Shown: positions 32,973 to 42,307 of the stretch, piece after piece
Position numbering within the stretch: position 1 is the stretch's first letter
Layout: each line of letters opens with the position of its first letter
Source: CAYNLK01 sp964398055
GTDB taxonomy: Bacteria; Chloroflexota; Anaerolineae; 4572-78; J111
Reading direction: 5' to 3'
Assembly: GCA_964398055.1 (NCBI GenBank)
Contig: CAYNLK010000020.1
Coordinates: 1-64,000, forward strand
Length of the DNA stretch: 64,000 bases
The notes under the pieces: model-generated
Database searches by the model: none
What the model was told of the DNA's origin: nothing
Seen by the model: the letters and a program-made list of their open reading frames with translations, nothing else
Translations under genes and position numbers: made by a program

Positions 32973-33839
32973 TTACATCCGGTCGGCGACGATGCTGGCT
33001 ACTTCCTCCGGCAGCCGGGCAACTTTAACCCCCACGGCCTCAAAGGCTTTAATTTTTTCCTGAGCTGTGCCTTCACCGCCCTCGATGATGGCCCCGGCGT
33101 GGCCCATTCTTTTCCCTGGCGGGGCGGTGCGGCCCGCAATAAAGGCTGTGACCGGTTTAGTCATATGTTCGGCAATAAAACGGGCGGCCTTTTGTTCGTC
33201 GGCGCCGCCAATTTCGCCGATCAACACCACCTGGTCGGTGAGAGGGTCGCTCTCAAATAGCTTCAGAATATCAATGAAGGTACTGCCGATGATCGGATCA
33301 CCCCCAATCCCGACCGCAGTGCTCTGGCCGATGCCGCGCTGGGTGAGAGCCTGCACTACCTCATAGGTCAGCGTGCCGCTGCGCGAGACCAACCCAACAC
33401 TGCCAGGTTTGTGAATCTGGGCCGGCATGATCCCGACTTTGGCTTCGTCCGGTGTGATCAGCCCCGGACAGTTAGGGCCAATTAAGCGAGCCTCCTTCTG
33501 CTTGAGAAAACTCTGCACCCGGACCATGTCCAGCACCGGTACCCCTTCGGTAATGCACACAATCAATTTGATGTTGGCATCGGCCGCCTCCATAATGGCG
33601 TCGGCGGCAAAGCGGGCCGGCACAAAAATGATACTGGTATTGGCGTCGGTGGCATTGACCGCCTCTTTCACGGTATCGAACACGGGGATCCCATGCATCC
33701 ACTCGCCGCCTTTGCCCGGCGTCACCCCACCGACGACGTTGGTGCCATATTCTTTTATTTGCTGGGTATGAAAGGAACCTTCCCGTCCGGTAATACCCTG
33801 AACCAGCAAGCGGGTCTGTTTTCCTACCAGGATGCTCAT
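32973..33839 (-). CDS. sucD: Succinyl-CoA ligase (ADP-forming) subunit alpha
   Basis: TCA-cycle enzyme subunit, 288 residues. It has the CoA-binding N-terminal Rossmann fold (VQGITGREGSFHTQQIKEYGT), the acetyl-CoA-synthetase-like SRSGTLTYEVVQALT stretch and the phosphohistidine in KRMGHAGAIIEGGEGTAQEK. The start overlaps the end of sucC by 4 bp, so the two subunits are translationally coupled. It forms a heterodimer or heterotetramer with SucC to interconvert succinyl-CoA and succinate with substrate-level phosphorylation. Confidence 0.97.
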   Translation of the reverse strand: MSILVGKQTRLLVQGITGREGSFHTQQIKEYGTNVVGGVTPGKGGEWMHGIPVFDTVKEAVNATDANTSIIFVPARFAADAIMEAADANIKLIVCITEGVPVLDMVRVQSFLKQKEARLIGPNCPGLITPDEAKVGIMPAQIHKPGSVGLVSRSGTLTYEVVQALTQRGIGQSTAVGIGGDPIIGSTFIDILKLFESDPLTDQVVLIGEIGGADEQKAARFIAEHMTKPVTAFIAGRTAPPGKRMGHAGAIIEGGEGTAQEKIKAFEAVGVKVARLPEEVASIVADRM

Positions 33840-34987
33840 GCTTTTGTCTCCTTTGCCGCCTTGGCCAGGTCGACCGCGATTTTAGCGGCTTCACCCAGGC
33901 TGCTGGCGTTGGGAAAATTTGCCTGGGCCAATATCTGGCGACCTTCGGCTTCATTCGTCCCTACCAGCCGGGCGACCATAGGGACGTTGGTGGGTACTTC
34001 CTGTAGGGCAGCCAGGATGCCGCGGGCCACTTCGTCGCAGCGAGTGATGCCGCCAAAGATGTTGAATAAGACGGCTTTGACTTTGGGATCGCTGAGAATG
34101 ATGCGCAGCGCCGCGGCAACCTTATCGGCTTTGGCCCCGCCGCCAATGTCGAGAAAATTGGCCGGATCGCCGCCGTTCTGCTTGATGATGTCCATCGTGG
34201 CCATTGCCAGGCCGGCCCCGTTGACCATACAGCCAATTTCACCATCCAGTTTAACGTAACTCAAGCCGGCCAGGCGAGCCTCCCGTTCCGGCGGCGTTTC
34301 TTCCTGCCCGTCCCGGAGTTCGGCCAGATCAGGATGGCGGAAGAGAGCGTTGTCGTCCAGCACAATCTTGCCATCGACGGCTAGCAACTTTTCGCCACCC
34401 GTGACCACTAAGGGGTTGATTTCGGCCAGGCTGGCGTCGATGTTGATAAAGGCCCGGTAAAGCCCCTTGACAATACGGACGAATTGCCCGATAAAGGTTC
34501 GCCGTAAGCCTAATTCAAAGGCCAGATCACGGGCTTGGTAATCCATCAAGCCAACTTGAGGATCGATGGCCAGGCGAATGATCGCTCCCGGATTGGTTTT
34601 AGCCACGTCCTCGATCTCGACCCCGCCTTCGGCCGAGGCAATAATGACCGGCTTCTGCCGCGCCCGATCGATGACGATGCCCAAATAGATTTCTTCGTTG
34701 ATCTCAGCCGCTTCATCAACCAAAACCTTGTCTACGATCAACCCTTTGATATTCATGCCCAAAATCTGCTTGGCCAGGGACTCGGCTTCGTCGGGATTTT
34801 TGGCCAGTTTGATGCCCCCGGCTTTGCCTCGCCCACCAACCAGAACCTGACTTTTGATCACCACCGAACCACCTAATTCTTTGGCCAGCTCGCGTACTTC
34901 GGCCGGTGAGGTAGCTATGTCTCCCTGAGGAATGGGTACACCATATTCGGCAAATATTCGTTTGGATTGGTATTCGTGAAGTTTCAC
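33836..34987 (-). CDS. sucC: Succinyl-CoA ligase (ADP-forming) subunit beta
   Basis: The beta subunit, 383 residues, begins with the invariant MKLHEYQSKRIFAEYGVPIP. It has an ATP-grasp domain (VIKSQVLVGGRGKAGGIKLA, then AEINPLVV), and a C-terminal ligase domain with GCMVNGAGLAMATMDIIK, ANFLDIGGGA and NIFGGITRCDEVA. It binds the nucleotide and succinate. It is the first gene of the sucCD operon, with a consensus extended -10 promoter about 60 bp upstream. Confidence 0.97.
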   Translation of the reverse strand: MKLHEYQSKRIFAEYGVPIPQGDIATSPAEVRELAKELGGSVVIKSQVLVGGRGKAGGIKLAKNPDEAESLAKQILGMNIKGLIVDKVLVDEAAEINEEIYLGIVIDRARQKPVIIASAEGGVEIEDVAKTNPGAIIRLAIDPQVGLMDYQARDLAFELGLRRTFIGQFVRIVKGLYRAFINIDASLAEINPLVVTGGEKLLAVDGKIVLDDNALFRHPDLAELRDGQEETPPEREARLAGLSYVKLDGEIGCMVNGAGLAMATMDIIKQNGGDPANFLDIGGGAKADKVAAALRIILSDPKVKAVLFNIFGGITRCDEVARGILAALQEVPTNVPMVARLVGTNEAEGRQILAQANFPNASSLGEAAKIAVDLAKAAKETKA

Positions 34988-35535
34988 ATGGAGCCTCCTC
35001 GCATCCAGGTTTTTGGGAGAATTTGTGGGTCTGAAACTCCCAGCAAATTATACCACATTTTCCGTACTTACCCTAGCAGATTGAGCCAAACGGTTACGTT
35101 CCAGGGCAGACTGGCAACGACGCGAACGTAGAGTGTCGCCGCCAAACCTGGCCACTCAGCGTTCAAATAGTCCGCGTTCGCCCCCAAAAAGTTGGTACCT
35201 AATCTCTATTGTTCTATCGTTATGCCTGTGTTATGCTTTTAAGTGGTTATTATAGCGCCGCTTCTGCAAAATTTGTGTGACCAGGCGAAATAGGTTGGGG
35301 CAGCCGAGGTTGTTGGGCGGCCCGGTAGTTTGGTCGGCAGTTGCTCTTTACCAACTTAATCTCTGGATAGCCAGAGCAATGAATTATTTTATGATGCTAC
35401 GTAAGTGTGTTGATTGCAGGCCTGTCTGCTTTTACTCCCGGCAGTAAATTTTGCTGTGGGGCGTGATTGCGGTGCGGGCCTTTTTGTTTTTCCGGGATCA
35501 GCGATCAAAAATTTATTCAAGAAAGGAGTTTGTGA
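34988..35535. other. Divergent spacer between sucC and the first cohesin gene
   Basis: This 548-bp region shows no convincing gene. On the minus strand it holds the sucC promoter (35047-35055). Toward the right end is a T-rich stretch (GGGCCTTTTTGTTTTT near 35477-35492) without a clear stem. The AAAGGAG ribosome site of the first cohesin gene lies at its end. No recognisable riboswitch or RNA gene was found. Confidence 0.5.
35047..35055 (-). promoter_or_regulatory. Extended -10 promoter of sucCD
   Basis: The minus strand reads TGGTATAAT, within TGTGGTATAAT, identical to the element before the 14182 regulator gene. It would give a 5' leader of about 50 nt for sucC. Confidence 0.6.
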
Positions 35536-36624
35536 ATGGAATTAATTACCAAAAAATCTCAGCAGATCCTGACTTTCGCCTTAATAGTGGCCGTATTAGG
35601 GGGACTGGTCTGGATCCAGGCCGCGGTTAGCCCGGCTTTAGCCGAGGGGCCAGACGGGGAGGAACCCGTTCTAACCGTGTTGGTCATCCCTGAAGGCGAT
35701 GCCGTGGGGATGGCCAGTGTCGGCGCGCCGCCCGTTTTTGAGGTTGGCGACATCTTCAGAGTCTCGATTGTGGCCCTGGGCGTGGCTGACCCTGGTATCT
35801 TTGGCAGCCAGTTTGAGATTACCTTCGATACCGCCCATCTGGCTGCGGTCGAAGGGAGTCTGACCTCGGGCTCGGCCCTGGAACCGGTGGTGGCGGCCGT
35901 ATCCAATTTGGATAACACTGCCGGTCTGGTGCAATACGCCGCCAGTCGCCAGGGCGATGTTGACAACGTGGCCGGCAACGTGGTTCTGGCCACGCTCAGG
36001 TTTGAAGCCGTTGGCGCCACCGAGCCGCCGGAAGGTCAAACCACGGTGCTCCACCTGCAAAATGTCAAGTTGGGCGCCAAAGGTGGAATCGAGGTGCCAA
36101 TCGGTGGGCTGGTTGACCTGGAGGTTATCATCGTTGAGCCTGGCGGCGGCGAACCCGGCTCCGGCGATATAGCCGGGAATGTTCAGGTTGAAGGCCGGGC
36201 GGCCGACAACCAGGCCGGCCATACCGTTACAGCCGTGGGTGATGTAGCCGGAACTTTGGAAGCAGTGACCGAGTCAAACAGCAACTTTGTCATTGACAAT
36301 GCTCCGGCCGATACCTACACCCTGACTGCCGACCGTCCGGGCTTTTTGGCGGCTAGCTGTGCCGATGTGGTCCATACCAGCACGGCCCTGACCAGTCTGG
36401 CCGGCGTGACTCTGCTGGCCGGCGACATCGTTGATCCTGGTATCATCGACATAACCGATGCAGTCGCCATCGGCGCCGTCTTTGGTAGTACGGTTGCCGG
36501 TCAGGTGGCCGACCTGAACGCTGACGGGATTGTTGACATTTTGGATCTGGTACTGATGGCGGTCAACTTTGGCCAGACCTCGGTGGGTAATCCGTGGTTG
36601 TGCCAATTGCCAACTGAGCTGTAA
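35536..36624 (+). CDS. Secreted cohesin-dockerin protein 1
   Basis: A 362-residue exported protein. It has an N-terminal signal segment (ILTFALIVAVLGGLVWIQAAVSPALA). A cohesin-type beta domain covers about residues 65-200, with the GDIFRVSIVALGVADPGIFGSQFEITFD opening and VLATLRFEAVGA. A carboxypeptidase-regulatory-like or CnaB-type module follows at about 210-290 (GNVQVEGRAADNQAGHTV). The C-terminal dockerin (about 295-355) has two duplicated segments; the first calcium loop (GDIVDPGIIDITDAV) is degenerate, the second (DLNADGIVDILDLV) canonical. The domain order repeats in the next gene. Probably part of an extracellular protein assembly rather than a classical cellulosome. Confidence 0.88.
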   Translation: MELITKKSQQILTFALIVAVLGGLVWIQAAVSPALAEGPDGEEPVLTVLVIPEGDAVGMASVGAPPVFEVGDIFRVSIVALGVADPGIFGSQFEITFDTAHLAAVEGSLTSGSALEPVVAAVSNLDNTAGLVQYAASRQGDVDNVAGNVVLATLRFEAVGATEPPEGQTTVLHLQNVKLGAKGGIEVPIGGLVDLEVIIVEPGGGEPGSGDIAGNVQVEGRAADNQAGHTVTAVGDVAGTLEAVTESNSNFVIDNAPADTYTLTADRPGFLAASCADVVHTSTALTSLAGVTLLAGDIVDPGIIDITDAVAIGAVFGSTVAGQVADLNADGIVDILDLVLMAVNFGQTSVGNPWLCQLPTEL

Positions 36625-36698
36625 GCAATACCAAACTAAATAGACAAAAATATTTCAATACCAAAGCGATTATAGATTAAATGAAGAAGGAGACAGGC

Positions 36699-37676
36699 AT
36701 GATGACAAGTAGATTTTTCCGCACTATTTTTACCTTGATGATCTTGATCGTAGTTTTGAGTATAGTTGGTTGGGTGCAAGCCCCGGTGGTTGTGCAGGCG
36801 GAACCGCCCGCACAGGGAGAGCCGGCCGGCCTCACGGTGAAGGTGGTTGGCCCCACCTCAGTGGCGGTGGGTGATACGTTTACGGTTGAGGTGGTTGCCG
36901 AGAACATTCCCGATCCCGGTATCTTCGGTTACCAGTTCGTCTTCAACTGGGATAACGCGGTCTTCGCCCCCGTCAGCGTCGCCACCAACCCCAACTTTCC
37001 CATTCTGGCGGTGGCCAGTCTGGGCGACGGTAGCTATGAAATTGCCGCCAGCCGCGAGGGTGATGTGCCCGATCTGACCGGGCCGTTGACCCTGCTGACG
37101 GTGCAAATTCAGGCCAACACTGTAACCGATCCTGACAGTTCACTGCTCTCCCTCACGGGCGTCAAGCTGGGCCGGCGGGGCGGTATCGATGTGCCGGTTG
37201 ATCAGGTCATCGACCTGGCGGTGGTTGTACTGGATGTGACCGGCGATGATATCGTTGGTAATGTGAAGGTTGAAGGCCGGGCGGCCGATAATCAAGCCGG
37301 TCATACCGTAACCGGTGATGGGCTGTCCACCACCACCAACGCTAATGGTGATTTTGTACTGGCGGGGGTTGAGTTCGGCACCTATAGCTTCACCGCCGAC
37401 AGCGCCGGCTTCCTGGCCGCCACCTGTGATAGTGTGGTGCATGAGAGCGGTCTAACCGTGCTGGCCAATGTGGTCCTGCTGGCCGGCGACATCAACGGCG
37501 ACAACGCCATCGATGTGGCCGACGCTGTGGCTATCGGTTCCGTGTTTGGCAGCACCGCCTCCGGCGAAGTGGCCGACCTGAACGTGGACGGCGTCGTGGA
37601 CATCCTCGACCTGATCCTGATGTCGGTGAACTATGGCCAGACCTCGGCGGCTAATCCCTGGGTTTGCCAGCCGTAA
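36699..37676 (+). CDS. Secreted cohesin-dockerin protein 2
   Basis: A paralogue of the preceding protein, 325 residues from ATG 36699; the AAGGAG site lies 7 nt upstream, so the in-frame ATG at 36681 is unlikely. It has a signal segment (FFRTIFTLMILIVVLSIVGWVQ), a cohesin domain (GDTFTVEVVAENIPDPGIFGYQFVFNWD), the shared VEGRAADNQAGHTV module and a dockerin with two good calcium loops (GDINGDNAIDVADAV, DLNVDGVVDILDLI). Carrying both a cohesin and a dockerin, it could bind its neighbours head to tail. It is 75 bp downstream of the first gene and probably cotranscribed. Confidence 0.89.
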   Translation: MMTSRFFRTIFTLMILIVVLSIVGWVQAPVVVQAEPPAQGEPAGLTVKVVGPTSVAVGDTFTVEVVAENIPDPGIFGYQFVFNWDNAVFAPVSVATNPNFPILAVASLGDGSYEIAASREGDVPDLTGPLTLLTVQIQANTVTDPDSSLLSLTGVKLGRRGGIDVPVDQVIDLAVVVLDVTGDDIVGNVKVEGRAADNQAGHTVTGDGLSTTTNANGDFVLAGVEFGTYSFTADSAGFLAATCDSVVHESGLTVLANVVLLAGDINGDNAIDVADAVAIGSVFGSTASGEVADLNVDGVVDILDLILMSVNYGQTSAANPWVCQP

Positions 37677-37707
37677 AGGTTGCGGCTTAAGAGTTGAGTA
37701 ACGGGTA

Positions 37708-37765
37708 GTGAAACGTGAAACGTGGAGATTTCATTCTAATCATCTCATCACGTTTCACGTTTCAC
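37708..37765. repeat. Heptamer-based inverted repeat
   Basis: Two GTGAAAC heptamers plus GTG (37708-37724) form a 17-bp perfect stem with their reverse complement (37749-37765). The loop contains GAGAT/ATCTC that can extend the pairing. It lies in the spacer between the second and third cohesin genes. Confidence 0.85.
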
Positions 37766-37815
37766 ACCCGATAATGTCGCCAAATCTGATTATCTTGAGG
37801 GGAGAATTGAACGGA

Positions 37816-38556
37816 ATGGAAAAATTCAAGCAACCAATCAAACTAACGATTATCTTTCTGGTTATTGGCACTGGGCTGCTATTGACGGCCCCGTTGGCCC
37901 TGGCTCAAACCGGGGCACGGGTCTATGCCCAGCCGGTTGAGGCGTCTGATAGCCAATTGGTGGTCGATATCATCGCCGAAAACGTGACCGACCTGTACGG
38001 AGCGGAATTCCGATTGACCTATGATCCGGCGGTGGTGGCGGTGCAGGATTTCAAGCCGGAGCAAGCCGGCATTCAAATTTCAGTTGGCACCCTGCTGGCG
38101 CCTGATAAAGGTTTTGTGGTGGCCAATCAGGTTGATGAGACCACTGGGACGGTCACTTTTGCCATGACTCTGCTCAATCCGGCTCCGGCCGTAACCGGCA
38201 GCGGCCCTCTGGCGCGAGTCAGCTTTAATATTTTGCAGAATACCCCATCCACGATCAATGTTGAGCATGCCAAACTGGTCTCCCTCGATCTGGAGACCAT
38301 CCCTACCCAAACTTCGGCGCTGGCCATCGGGTCCAGTGACAATAATCAACCGGTCGTCGTCGCCAACCCCCCGTCTCCCGCCAGTAGCGCCGAGCCGGCT
38401 GTACCTGCCCCGGCGGCCCAGGCTGAAGGTTTTCCGTGGTGGATCGTCGCTGCGGTCATTATGGTCCTGGGTATCCTGGCTCTCGGCGGCTTCATTGTGA
38501 TGGACGGTTTGAAGTCGGCTTCCACCGGGCCAGTCAATCGGCAGAGTAGCCAGTAA
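37816..38556 (+). CDS. Membrane-anchored cohesin-domain protein
   Basis: A 246-residue protein from ATG 37816, with GGGGAG about 11 nt upstream. Signal peptide: LTIIFLVIGTGLLLTAPLALAQ. One cohesin domain at about residues 30-170 (SQLVVDIIAENVTDLYGAEFRLTYD, then LARVSFNIL). A Pro/Ala-rich spacer follows, then a single C-terminal helix (WWIVAAVIMVLGILALGGFIVM) and a short basic-poor tail. There is no dockerin. It is therefore the natural cell-surface receptor for the two dockerin proteins encoded upstream, by analogy with anchoring scaffoldins. The three genes look like one functional unit. Confidence 0.87.
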   Translation: MEKFKQPIKLTIIFLVIGTGLLLTAPLALAQTGARVYAQPVEASDSQLVVDIIAENVTDLYGAEFRLTYDPAVVAVQDFKPEQAGIQISVGTLLAPDKGFVVANQVDETTGTVTFAMTLLNPAPAVTGSGPLARVSFNILQNTPSTINVEHAKLVSLDLETIPTQTSALAIGSSDNNQPVVVANPPSPASSAEPAVPAPAAQAEGFPWWIVAAVIMVLGILALGGFIVMDGLKSASTGPVNRQSSQ

Positions 38557-38564
38557 TGCAAGTA

Positions 38565-38585
38565 GCGAATTGCAAATTGCAAATT
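38565..38585. repeat. Tandem heptamer array GCGAATT/GCAAATT
   Basis: Three consecutive 7-mers, GCGAATT GCAAATT GCAAATT, followed by the related GTGAAC. They lie between the anchored cohesin gene and the histidine-kinase gene. Confidence 0.8.
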
Positions 38586-38617
38586 GTGAACGGTGAGTGA
38601 TTTGCGTTCAACCTGAG

Positions 38618-40144
38618 ATGAACCAATCCGGCGCGCTTGAGCCTAGAGAAACTTCGGCGGCTGTTTTTGAGCAAGTTCGGACAGCCATTCGGCAGGGCTT
38701 GTTGCGATTTGCTCTATCCGGTCATGAAATTGGTCGGGTTGGGATCATCCTATTATTGCTGATTTTGCTCCTCCTATTGCCGCTGGCGCTGGTTATGGCC
38801 CTCACCAATTTTCAAGGCCCCGTTTGGCTCACCTGGCTGGACTGGTTGGCTTTTGGGATGTGGTGTGTCTGGGTGGGGTCAAAGTTGGAGTATCTTTTGC
38901 AGCCGGAGCGACTGGCCTACCAGCAGGCTTTGGCCGCTTGCACCCAAATTGTCCAAGAAGTTTCTGATCAAGATGTCTTACTGGACCGCCTGACGCAGCT
39001 CCTGTTTCAAAATCTGGGCCTGGCGAGCATCTCGGTTTGGCGTTACCGGGTTGAAGAGAAGGTTGTGGAGCTGGTCCGGTTTCAGGGCGTTGCTGAGACC
39101 AAGGCATTAACCAGGCTGCCGCTTGATCTCGAGGTCAGATATCTGCATGGGACCTGGCCAGTGACGCTGCTGCCGGAAAGCGCCTTCCGCCAGGGGCTTA
39201 TGATTGGCGGTATCCAAGTAGTGGCCTCGTTGAGTGTGGGGGATGAGTTGGTCGGCTTGATGGCCTTTGGCCATTCGCGGTGGGGGAACCGGTATAGCCC
39301 GGAAGCTTTGCGCTGGTTGAGATTGATCGCCGGGCAGTTGGCTTTGGCCGTTAAGAGCGCCTACCTGTTGAGTGACCTGACCGAGGCCCTGAGCAAGTTA
39401 CAGTTAGCCTACCGGCGCACTATCGACGCCGAAGATGAGGAACGCCGCCGGCTGGCCGTTGAGCTGCACGATGACATCCTCAGCCGGTTAACGACGATGA
39501 CCCTGGCCCTGCGCCACGGCCAGAAACAGTTAGCCGCCAACCCGGAGCAGGTGCGAGCCTGTTTGGAAACGGTTGAAAATGAGACGCAGACACTCAATCG
39601 CCGTCTGCGTGAAATAACCCAGGGGCTTCACCCCTCGGTTCTGGTCGATCTGGGCCTGATCTCGGCGCTGCAGGCTTATATGGACTCCCTGGTTAAGAAA
39701 TCGTTGCCCGCCTCAGCCCCGGCCCTGATTACCCTCACCGCCCAGGGCTTCAATAGCGACCGCCTGGCTGAGCCAAACTTGGAGCGTGATCTCTATTTTA
39801 TCACCCGCCAGGCCCTGGATAACGCCATTGAACACGCCCAGGCCGATCAAGTTTTTATCCATCTGCGCTGGCGAGAGGACTCCATCAGCGTGACAATCCA
39901 GGATAATGGCTGTGGGATGAAAGAGCCGCCTGAAAAGTTGGTGGGCCAGAATGGCCGGTTAGGTCTGCTGTCGATGAATGAACGCGTGTTGACCTGGCAA
40001 GGCCGGCTCACCTTTCATACCGCCCCAGGTCGAGGGACAACCGTCTACGTCCGCCTCCCCATCAACCAGCCCAGCCGCCATCCTGCTCATCTGCAAGCCT
40101 TCTCCCAGCTACTCCGGCCCCAGCCTGATGAAGCTTTTCAGTAG
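38618..40144 (+). CDS. GAF-domain histidine kinase (NarX/DesK type)
   Basis: A 508-residue sensor kinase with two membrane helices near residues 35-60 and 70-85 (IILLLLILLLLLPLALVMAL). A GAF-like domain covers about 105-255 (IVQEVSDQDVLLDRLTQLLF). A HisKA_3 dimerisation domain follows, with the phospho-acceptor His in AVELHDDILSRLTTMTLAL, and then HATPase_c (QALDNAIEHAQAD, QDNGCGM, GRLGLLSMNERV). The start is ATG 38618, and a GTG at 38597 is possible. No cognate response regulator is adjacent. It follows the cohesin genes and may sense something at the surface, but its partner is unknown. Confidence 0.92.
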   Translation: MNQSGALEPRETSAAVFEQVRTAIRQGLLRFALSGHEIGRVGIILLLLILLLLLPLALVMALTNFQGPVWLTWLDWLAFGMWCVWVGSKLEYLLQPERLAYQQALAACTQIVQEVSDQDVLLDRLTQLLFQNLGLASISVWRYRVEEKVVELVRFQGVAETKALTRLPLDLEVRYLHGTWPVTLLPESAFRQGLMIGGIQVVASLSVGDELVGLMAFGHSRWGNRYSPEALRWLRLIAGQLALAVKSAYLLSDLTEALSKLQLAYRRTIDAEDEERRRLAVELHDDILSRLTTMTLALRHGQKQLAANPEQVRACLETVENETQTLNRRLREITQGLHPSVLVDLGLISALQAYMDSLVKKSLPASAPALITLTAQGFNSDRLAEPNLERDLYFITRQALDNAIEHAQADQVFIHLRWREDSISVTIQDNGCGMKEPPEKLVGQNGRLGLLSMNERVLTWQGRLTFHTAPGRGTTVYVRLPINQPSRHPAHLQAFSQLLRPQPDEAFQ

Positions 40145-40220
40145 CGGCTCAGGTTGGCTGTATTGAGCACCCTTCGACAGGCTTTGCGTCAGGATGCACC
40201 CCGCCGCTTCGCGTATCTCT

Positions 40221-40255
40221 TGCGACCTGCGACCTGCAACTTGCCACCTGCTACC
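40221..40255. repeat. Five tandem heptamers reaching into the uvrB stop codon
   Basis: TGCGACC TGCGACC TGCAACT TGCCACC TGCTACC in sequence. The last unit contains the TAG stop codon of uvrB (minus strand). Just upstream, at about 40169-40199, is another imperfect palindrome-like stretch (CACCCTTCGACAGG). Confidence 0.85.
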
Positions 40256-42299
40256 TGATCTTTTCCCAGGCCGGTCGATTGTCCGCAGCTTCCTGAATCA
40301 GCCTTAATTGTTCCCGTAATTCAGCAATCTGGTCGCGATACATGGCTGCTTTTTCAAACTCCAGTTCAGCCGCAGCGGTCTTCATCTGCTTCTCGAGCTG
40401 TTCGATCAGATACTCTATTTCGTGGGCCGGCAGCGCTTCAGAGACGTGGTAACCGGCCCGCTTTTCGGCGATTACGCGCTGAGGTTCGGCCTCGCCACGG
40501 GAGGCGGCCACCGCGTCGGTGAGGTCTTTGATCTGTTTGACAATCGATTGCGGTTCGATGCCGTGTTCCTGATTGTATTGCTGCTGCTTGGCCCGGCGGC
40601 GATTGGTCTCATCGATGGCCCCCTGCATCGAATCGGTAATTCTATCGGCGTACATGATAACCTTGCCATTGATGTGCCGTGCTGCCCGGCCAATCGTCTG
40701 GATGAGAGCCTGTTTGGAGCGCAGAAAGCCTTCTTTGTCCGCATCCAGAATTGCCACCAGCGACACTTCCGGTAAATCCAGCCCTTCCCGTAGCAGGTTG
40801 ATGCCGACCACCACGTCGTAGACCCCCAGCCGCAGGTCGCGCAAAATCTCCACCCGCTCCAGGGTTTGAATTTCGCTGTGCAAATAGTGCACTTTGATAC
40901 CCAACTCCATCAGGTAATCGGCCAAATCTTCGGCCATCCGCTTGGTCAGGGTGGTAACCAGCGCCCGCTCACCCCGCTCAACCCGCCGATTGATTTCGGC
41001 CAACAGATCGTCGATTTGACCTTTGACCGGCCGGACTTCCACTTCCGGATCAACCAGGCCGGTCGGCCGGATGATCTGCTCGACCACCTGCTGGCTGTGG
41101 TCCAGCTCGTAGGGGCCGGGCGTGGCGCTGGTATAGATGATCTGGTGGATATGCGCTTCCCACTCCTCAAAATTGAGGGGGCGGTTGTCCAGGGCGCTGG
41201 GCAGGCGGAAACCATAATCCACCAGTACCTCTTTGCGGCTACGGTCGCCGGCATACATGCCCCGGATTTGGGGGATCGACATGTGACTCTCATCCACCAC
41301 AATGAGGAAGTCATCCGGGAAGTAATCCAGCAGCGTCCAGGGGGTGCTGCCCGGTTCGCGGCGAGCCAGCGGCCGGCTGTAATTCTCGATGCCGGAGCAG
41401 TAGCCGACCTCCCGGAGCATCTCCAGGTCGTAGCGGGTGCGCTGCTCCAGCCGTTGCGCTTCCAGTAACTTATTCTGGTTGCGTAGCTCGGCCAGTCGTT
41501 CGGCCAGTTCCTGCTCGATATCGTCAATGGCCTCGGCCAGCTTTTCCTCCAGGGTGATGAAATGCTTGGCCGGGTAGATATCCAGGCTGTTGTGACGATT
41601 CAGGATTTCCCCGGTCATGCGGTCGATTTCGGTGATCCGGTCGATCTCGTCGCCAAAGAATTCGATGCGATAAACCTGGTCGCCATAGGGCGGCATCACC
41701 TCCAGGGTGTCGCCGCGCACCCGGAAGGTACCGGGTCGCAGGTCGTAATCATTCCGGCCGTATTGAATATCGACCAGGTGGCGTAGAATTTTGTCCCGCT
41801 TGCGGAATTCGCCCTGCTGCAGGTGAATGACCACCTGACCGTAATCCTCCGGGCTGCCCAGGCCATAAATGGCGCTGACGCTGGCCACAATGACCACGTC
41901 TCGCCGCGAGAAGAGGTATTGGGTCGCCGCCAATCGCAGCCGGTCGATCTCTTCGTTGATCTGGGCATCCTTCTCGATGTAGGTATCGGTTTTGGGGAGG
42001 TAGGCTTCGGGCTGGTAGTAGTCGTAATAGCTCACAAAGTAAGCCACGGCGTTGTGGGGGAAGAACTCTTTGAACTCGCTGTAGAGCTGAGCGGCCAGGG
42101 TTTTGTTGTGGGCCATCACCAGGGTCGGCTTCTGGATCTGTTCGATGACCTTGGCCATGGTGTAGGTTTTGCCGGTGCCGGTCGCCCCCAGCAGGGTTTG
42201 ATGCACCAATCCGGCCTCAAGCCCTTCCACCAACTGCCGGATCGCGGCCGGCTGGTCGCCGGTAGGGTGGTAATCTGACACAACTTCAAACTTGGGCAT
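40251..42299 (-). CDS. uvrB: Excinuclease ABC subunit B
   Basis: DNA-damage recognition helicase of nucleotide excision repair. ATG 42299 (MPKFEVVSDYHPTGDQPAAI) is the real start, giving 682 residues; upstream in-frame codons come from the repeat array. Visible: Walker A LLGATGTGKTYTMAK, the beta-hairpin region YYDYYQPEAYLPKTDTYIEKD, the Walker B-type box VVDESHMSIPQ, helicase motifs V and VI (INLLREGLDLPE, QTIGRAARH) and a C-terminal UVR domain (LEKQMKTAAAELEFEKAA) for UvrC contact. It is monocistronic. uvrA and uvrC are not in the window. Confidence 0.97.
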   Translation of the reverse strand: MPKFEVVSDYHPTGDQPAAIRQLVEGLEAGLVHQTLLGATGTGKTYTMAKVIEQIQKPTLVMAHNKTLAAQLYSEFKEFFPHNAVAYFVSYYDYYQPEAYLPKTDTYIEKDAQINEEIDRLRLAATQYLFSRRDVVIVASVSAIYGLGSPEDYGQVVIHLQQGEFRKRDKILRHLVDIQYGRNDYDLRPGTFRVRGDTLEVMPPYGDQVYRIEFFGDEIDRITEIDRMTGEILNRHNSLDIYPAKHFITLEEKLAEAIDDIEQELAERLAELRNQNKLLEAQRLEQRTRYDLEMLREVGYCSGIENYSRPLARREPGSTPWTLLDYFPDDFLIVVDESHMSIPQIRGMYAGDRSRKEVLVDYGFRLPSALDNRPLNFEEWEAHIHQIIYTSATPGPYELDHSQQVVEQIIRPTGLVDPEVEVRPVKGQIDDLLAEINRRVERGERALVTTLTKRMAEDLADYLMELGIKVHYLHSEIQTLERVEILRDLRLGVYDVVVGINLLREGLDLPEVSLVAILDADKEGFLRSKQALIQTIGRAARHINGKVIMYADRITDSMQGAIDETNRRRAKQQQYNQEHGIEPQSIVKQIKDLTDAVAASRGEAEPQRVIAEKRAGYHVSEALPAHEIEYLIEQLEKQMKTAAAELEFEKAAMYRDQIAELREQLRLIQEAADNRPAWEKIR

Positions 42300-42307
42300 A
42301 GTCACTC

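Noticed and set aside
35400..35510. Possible riboswitch or terminator before the first cohesin gene
   Set aside because: A T-rich run is present but I could not form a convincing stem or match a known aptamer consensus.
37816..38556. Reading the cohesin cluster as a true cellulosome
   Set aside because: No glycoside hydrolase with a dockerin is in the window; the nearby amylase at 21074 has neither dockerin nor signal peptide.
38829..39107. Minus-strand frame in the histidine-kinase gene
   Set aside because: Proline- and arginine-rich antisense artefact.
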